Assembly (NCBI GenBank): GCA_003452695.1 | Contig: DMNP01000215.1 | Span: 1 to 7,869 of the forward strand | Length of the DNA: 7,869 bases | Origin: Eggerthellaceae bacterium | GTDB taxonomy: Bacteria; Actinomycetota; Coriobacteriia; Coriobacteriales; Eggerthellaceae | Reading direction: 5' to 3' | In this document: one piece after another, positions 6,072 through 7,869 of the stretch | Layout of the letters: every line of letters starts with the position of its first letter | Numbering within the stretch: the stretch's first letter is position 1 | Notes under the pieces: generated by a model | Told to the model about the DNA's origin: nothing | What the model saw: the letters and a program-made list of their open reading frames with translations, nothing else | The model's database searches: none | Program-made: the position numbers and the translations under genes

Positions 6072-7382
6072 TTACCTCCCCTCTTCCGTCGGGGTCGCCT
6101 CGTCGGCGCCCTCGGGCTTGTCGTATTGCTTGGCAATTTCCTTCTGCGCCTCGTGCAGTTTGGTCGGGTCCTCGGTCTCGTAGATGGAGTACTCGTACTG
6201 GCCGATGGACTGGTCGGGATGCTTCTCGTCCCAGGCACGACGGGGCTCGAAGTCGGCACCGCCGTCCATGCGGCCGGCCTTCTTCATGCCGAAGCCGTGG
6301 ATGACCAGCGCTGCAGCCACGATGCCGGTAAGCGCGCCGGCCACGACCGTGGGCTGGAAGAAGAAGTCGCCGATGTGCAGGTCGCGGTGACGCTCGTAGA
6401 AGGGCGTGTTCACTTCCACCCAGTTGTCACCCGGGTTGTTGGGATTGGCCTCGCAGCAGCCCAGGCAGGGCGAACCGGCCTGGATGCACCAGCTGCGGCG
6501 GTTGTTCCACAGGGTAACGCCGCAATTGGCCTTGGTCTGCGGGCCCTTGCAGCCCAGCGGGTACAGGCAATAGCCCAGCGCCTCTTCCTTGCTGCCGAAC
6601 TCGTAGACGAATTCGCCGTTCTCGAAGTGGCCGCGACGCTCGCAGTTGTCGTGAATCGTCTGGCCGAAGATGCCGGCGGGCTTGCCCTCTTCGTTGAGGT
6701 CGAGCGCCGTGAGGCCGCCCATCATGAGGACCTGAACGAGCACCGACATGAGCCACTCGGGGTTGGCCGGGCAGCCGGGGATGTTCACGACCGGCGTGGC
6801 CAGGCCGTGCTTCTTCAGGATCTGCGCAACGCCGGTCGCCTCGGCCGGGTTCGGGTAGGCTGCCATCCAGCCGCCGTTCACGGCGCACGAACCGAGCGCG
6901 ATGACCGCCGCGGCGTTCGAAGCCGCGTGCACGAGGATATCCTCGCCGGTCTCCATGGCCACGCGCAGCGTGTTGCTGCCGAAGCCCTGCGTGATGCCGC
7001 CTTCGTACACCACGACGTAGTTGCCGTTCTCGATCGTCTGCTCCTTCGCCAACTCCAGCGAATGGCCGGCGCCCGCGCACAGCACGTCGGAGTAGTTCAG
7101 CGAAATCAGCTCGAGCACCACCTTGCCCACATCGGGCGTCTCGATCTGCGCGAACGATTCGGTGCAGCCCGTGCACGACGCGCCCTCGATCCACAGCACC
7201 GGGAACAAGTTGCCCTTCTTGGCGCCGATGACCGACTCCTCGAGCGCATGTGCGACCCGCGGTGCAGCCGACGCGGAAAGACCCGCCGCCACTGCCACAG
7301 CGCCGCAGAACTCGAGGAACGTACGACGCGAGATGCCACGTGCCTCAAGGTCTTTAGGAAGACTGTAGACTTCCTCGCTCAT
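6072..7382 (-). CDS. hyaA: [NiFe] hydrogenase small subunit HyaA, Tat-exported and membrane-anchored
   Basis: This 436-residue electron-transfer subunit has a Tat signal, ISRRTFLEF, at 17-25, a hydrophobic stretch at 27-40 and a likely cut after AHA (44-46). Proximal-cluster ligands are C70 and C73 (CTGC), C166 (GSCAVNGG) and C204 (IPGCP). Distal-cluster ligands are H244, C247, C272 and C278. The medial cluster uses C287, C306 and C309 (PCLGC). Position 72 is Gly, so the extra cysteine of oxygen-tolerant Hyd-1-type clusters is missing. A transmembrane anchor lies at about 344-365, followed by a long charged tail of about 70 residues that should face the cytoplasm. The ATG at 7382 is preferred because AGAGGAGAG lies 5-7 nt upstream and the Tat n-region has normal length. 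An in-frame GTG at 7460 would add 26 residues but has a poorly spaced ribosome binding site. Group 1, possibly the Coriobacteria-type subgroup; the subgroup is inference. Confidence 0.96.
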   Translation of the reverse strand: MSEEVYSLPKDLEARGISRRTFLEFCGAVAVAAGLSASAAPRVAHALEESVIGAKKGNLFPVLWIEGASCTGCTESFAQIETPDVGKVVLELISLNYSDVLCAGAGHSLELAKEQTIENGNYVVVYEGGITQGFGSNTLRVAMETGEDILVHAASNAAAVIALGSCAVNGGWMAAYPNPAEATGVAQILKKHGLATPVVNIPGCPANPEWLMSVLVQVLMMGGLTALDLNEEGKPAGIFGQTIHDNCERRGHFENGEFVYEFGSKEEALGYCLYPLGCKGPQTKANCGVTLWNNRRSWCIQAGSPCLGCCEANPNNPGDNWVEVNTPFYERHRDLHIGDFFFQPTVVAGALTGIVAAALVIHGFGMKKAGRMDGGADFEPRRAWDEKHPDQSIGQYEYSIYETEDPTKLHEAQKEIAKQYDKPEGADEATPTEEGR

Positions 7383-7419
7383 ATGCTCTCCTCTCTCTAC
7401 GAACCTTAACTTACAGTCG

Positions 7420-7526
7420 ATGGGTTCTGGGCGAATGTCTGTTGAGAATGCTGAGAGCACGTTGACGGGTTATCCTCCCCGCCCTGCGTCAATGCGCCGC
7501 TGCTTCGCCGTTCCCCCAGAACCCAT
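7420..7526 (-). promoter_or_regulatory. Nested inverted repeats in the hydrogenase leader
   Basis: ATGGGTTCTGGG (7420-7431) and CCCAGAACCCAT (7515-7526) are perfect 12-bp inverted copies 83 nt apart. Inside them TTGACG (7462-7467) and CGTCAA (7487-7492) form a second 6-bp pair around 19 nt containing, on the minus strand, GGGGAGGA. All of this lies in the leader of about 210 nt between the hya promoter and hyaA. It could be an RNA structure or a pair of protein sites. The function is unknown. Confidence 0.45.
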
Positions 7527-7600
7527 GCAGAAACCATCGCGTCTCATGTGCCCGGCGACTATTCGCGCAGATAAAGCCCCAGGCACACTTTGACTTGTTA

Positions 7601-7629
7601 ATTATACGGAGGCATGTGGAACGCGTGAA
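7601..7629 (-). promoter_or_regulatory. Promoter of the hydrogenase operon
   Basis: On the minus strand TTCACG (7624-7629, four of six to consensus) is separated by 17 nt from a perfect TATAAT (7601-7606). Transcription should start near 7594, leaving about 210 nt of leader before hyaA. The stretch just upstream, 7630-7690, is AT-rich (for example ATTAATTCGGAATAAT at 7655-7670, partly palindromic) and could bind an activator or act as an UP element. Confidence 0.7.
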
Positions 7630-7688
7630 GGTTAATTTCGGTGACGGGAAAAGTATTAATTCGGAATAATTTCGTAACATTGCACAAA

Positions 7689-7717
7689 AAGAGGGGCGGG
7701 ATCGTCCCGCCCCTCTT
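7689..7717 (-). terminator. Terminator of the glutathione peroxidase gene
   Basis: AAGAGGGGCGGGA (7689-7701) and TCCCGCCCCTCTT (7705-7717) form a perfect 13-bp stem with a tight 3-nt loop. On the minus strand the stem runs into TTTTTGTGC, a good T tract. It lies 51 nt past the stop of the gene at the right edge and separates it from the hya promoter. Confidence 0.88.
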
Positions 7718-7767
7718 CGCGCTCGAACCGTTGAAGCCCTGTTTCCACCCTCGTGAGGGCGCGCATC

Positions 7768-7869
7768 TTACAGGGCCGCCGCGACCGCTTTCTTCACGTC
7801 GTCCATGTCGACCGTGGGCTCGAAACGCGCCACGACGTTGCCCGCGCGGTCGACGAGGAACTTCGTGAA
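7768..7869 (-). CDS. Glutathione peroxidase-family protein, C-terminal end (partial)
   Basis: Only the last 33 codons are present; the gene runs off the right edge. The fragment reads FTKFLVDRAGNVVARFEPT, followed by a helix ending AVAAAL. F-x-K-F-L-V-D-R-x-G-x-V-x-x-R-x-x-P-T is the conserved last strand pair of the glutathione peroxidase/BsaA family. Bacterial members of this thioredoxin-fold family reduce hydrogen and lipid peroxides, often with thioredoxin rather than glutathione as donor. The catalytic Cys or Sec lies outside the window, so its identity cannot be seen. The gene is on the same strand as the hydrogenase operon but a strong terminator separates them. Confidence 0.88.
   Translation of the reverse strand, partial: FTKFLVDRAGNVVARFEPTVDMDDVKKAVAAAL

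Noticed and set aside
3360..7409. A 1349-codon open frame on the plus strand, antisense to all three hydrogenase genes
   Set aside because: It is a shadow produced by the strong G/C codon bias of hyaA, hyaB and hyaC, whose motifs are unmistakable on the minus strand. The antisense translation has no recognisable domain, is rich in His/Arg/Val/Asp low-complexity runs, and crosses the operon terminator.
7489..7680. A 63-codon minus-strand frame before hyaA
   Set aside because: It spans the hydrogenase promoter itself (-35 and -10), has no ribosome binding site and shows no protein-like features.

Overview
The window looks like the chromosome of a GC-rich anaerobic actinobacterium, most likely a gut Coriobacteriia/Eggerthellaceae member (Eggerthella/Gordonibacter-like). 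This is inferred from three things: strong G/C third-position codon bias, a membrane-anchored LuxR-type regulator of a kind common in that family, and a Tat-exported membrane [NiFe] hydrogenase beside anaerobe-type peroxide-defence genes. No species can be fixed from sequence reading alone.

Layout from left to right. The 3' end of a rubrerythrin-type diiron gene (+) ends at 92 and is followed by a hairpin at 130-159. A DUF3783-like gene (+, 233-688) has its own extended -10 promoter, embedded in a 9-bp inverted repeat. Convergent to it lies a gene for a 487-residue regulator (-, 744-2207) with about 12 membrane segments and a C-terminal LuxR helix-turn-helix. From about 2260 to 2870 there is no credible gene. 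Instead there are two long palindromic hairpin elements sharing a 32-nt identical arm, then a G-rich degenerate tandem repeat with a unit of about 44 nt. A tiny 43-residue hydrophobic membrane protein gene (+, 2906-3037), too short for most gene callers, has a TATAAT box, a good ribosome binding site and a strong intrinsic terminator.

The right half is a complete minus-strand operon for a group 1 uptake [NiFe] hydrogenase: hyaA (small subunit, Tat signal, three FeS clusters, C-terminal anchor), hyaB (large subunit, NiFe site, cleavable C-terminal tail) and hyaC (b-type cytochrome). Spacing is 6 nt and 0 nt. The operon starts from a promoter at 7601-7629, passes a leader of about 210 nt with nested inverted repeats, and ends at a hairpin at 3464-3491. 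The predicted complex oxidises H2 outside the membrane and passes electrons through FeS clusters and cytochrome b to the menaquinone pool. No maturation genes are present, so the HyaD-type protease and Hyp proteins must be encoded elsewhere. The window closes with the 3' end of a glutathione-peroxidase-family gene (-) and its terminator.

I see no CRISPR array, tRNA, rRNA, transposase or integrase. The least ordinary parts are the paired palindromic repeats, the tiny membrane protein, the structured hydrogenase leader and the operator-like repeat on the DUF3783 gene promoter. None of these amounts to a demonstrated new system.
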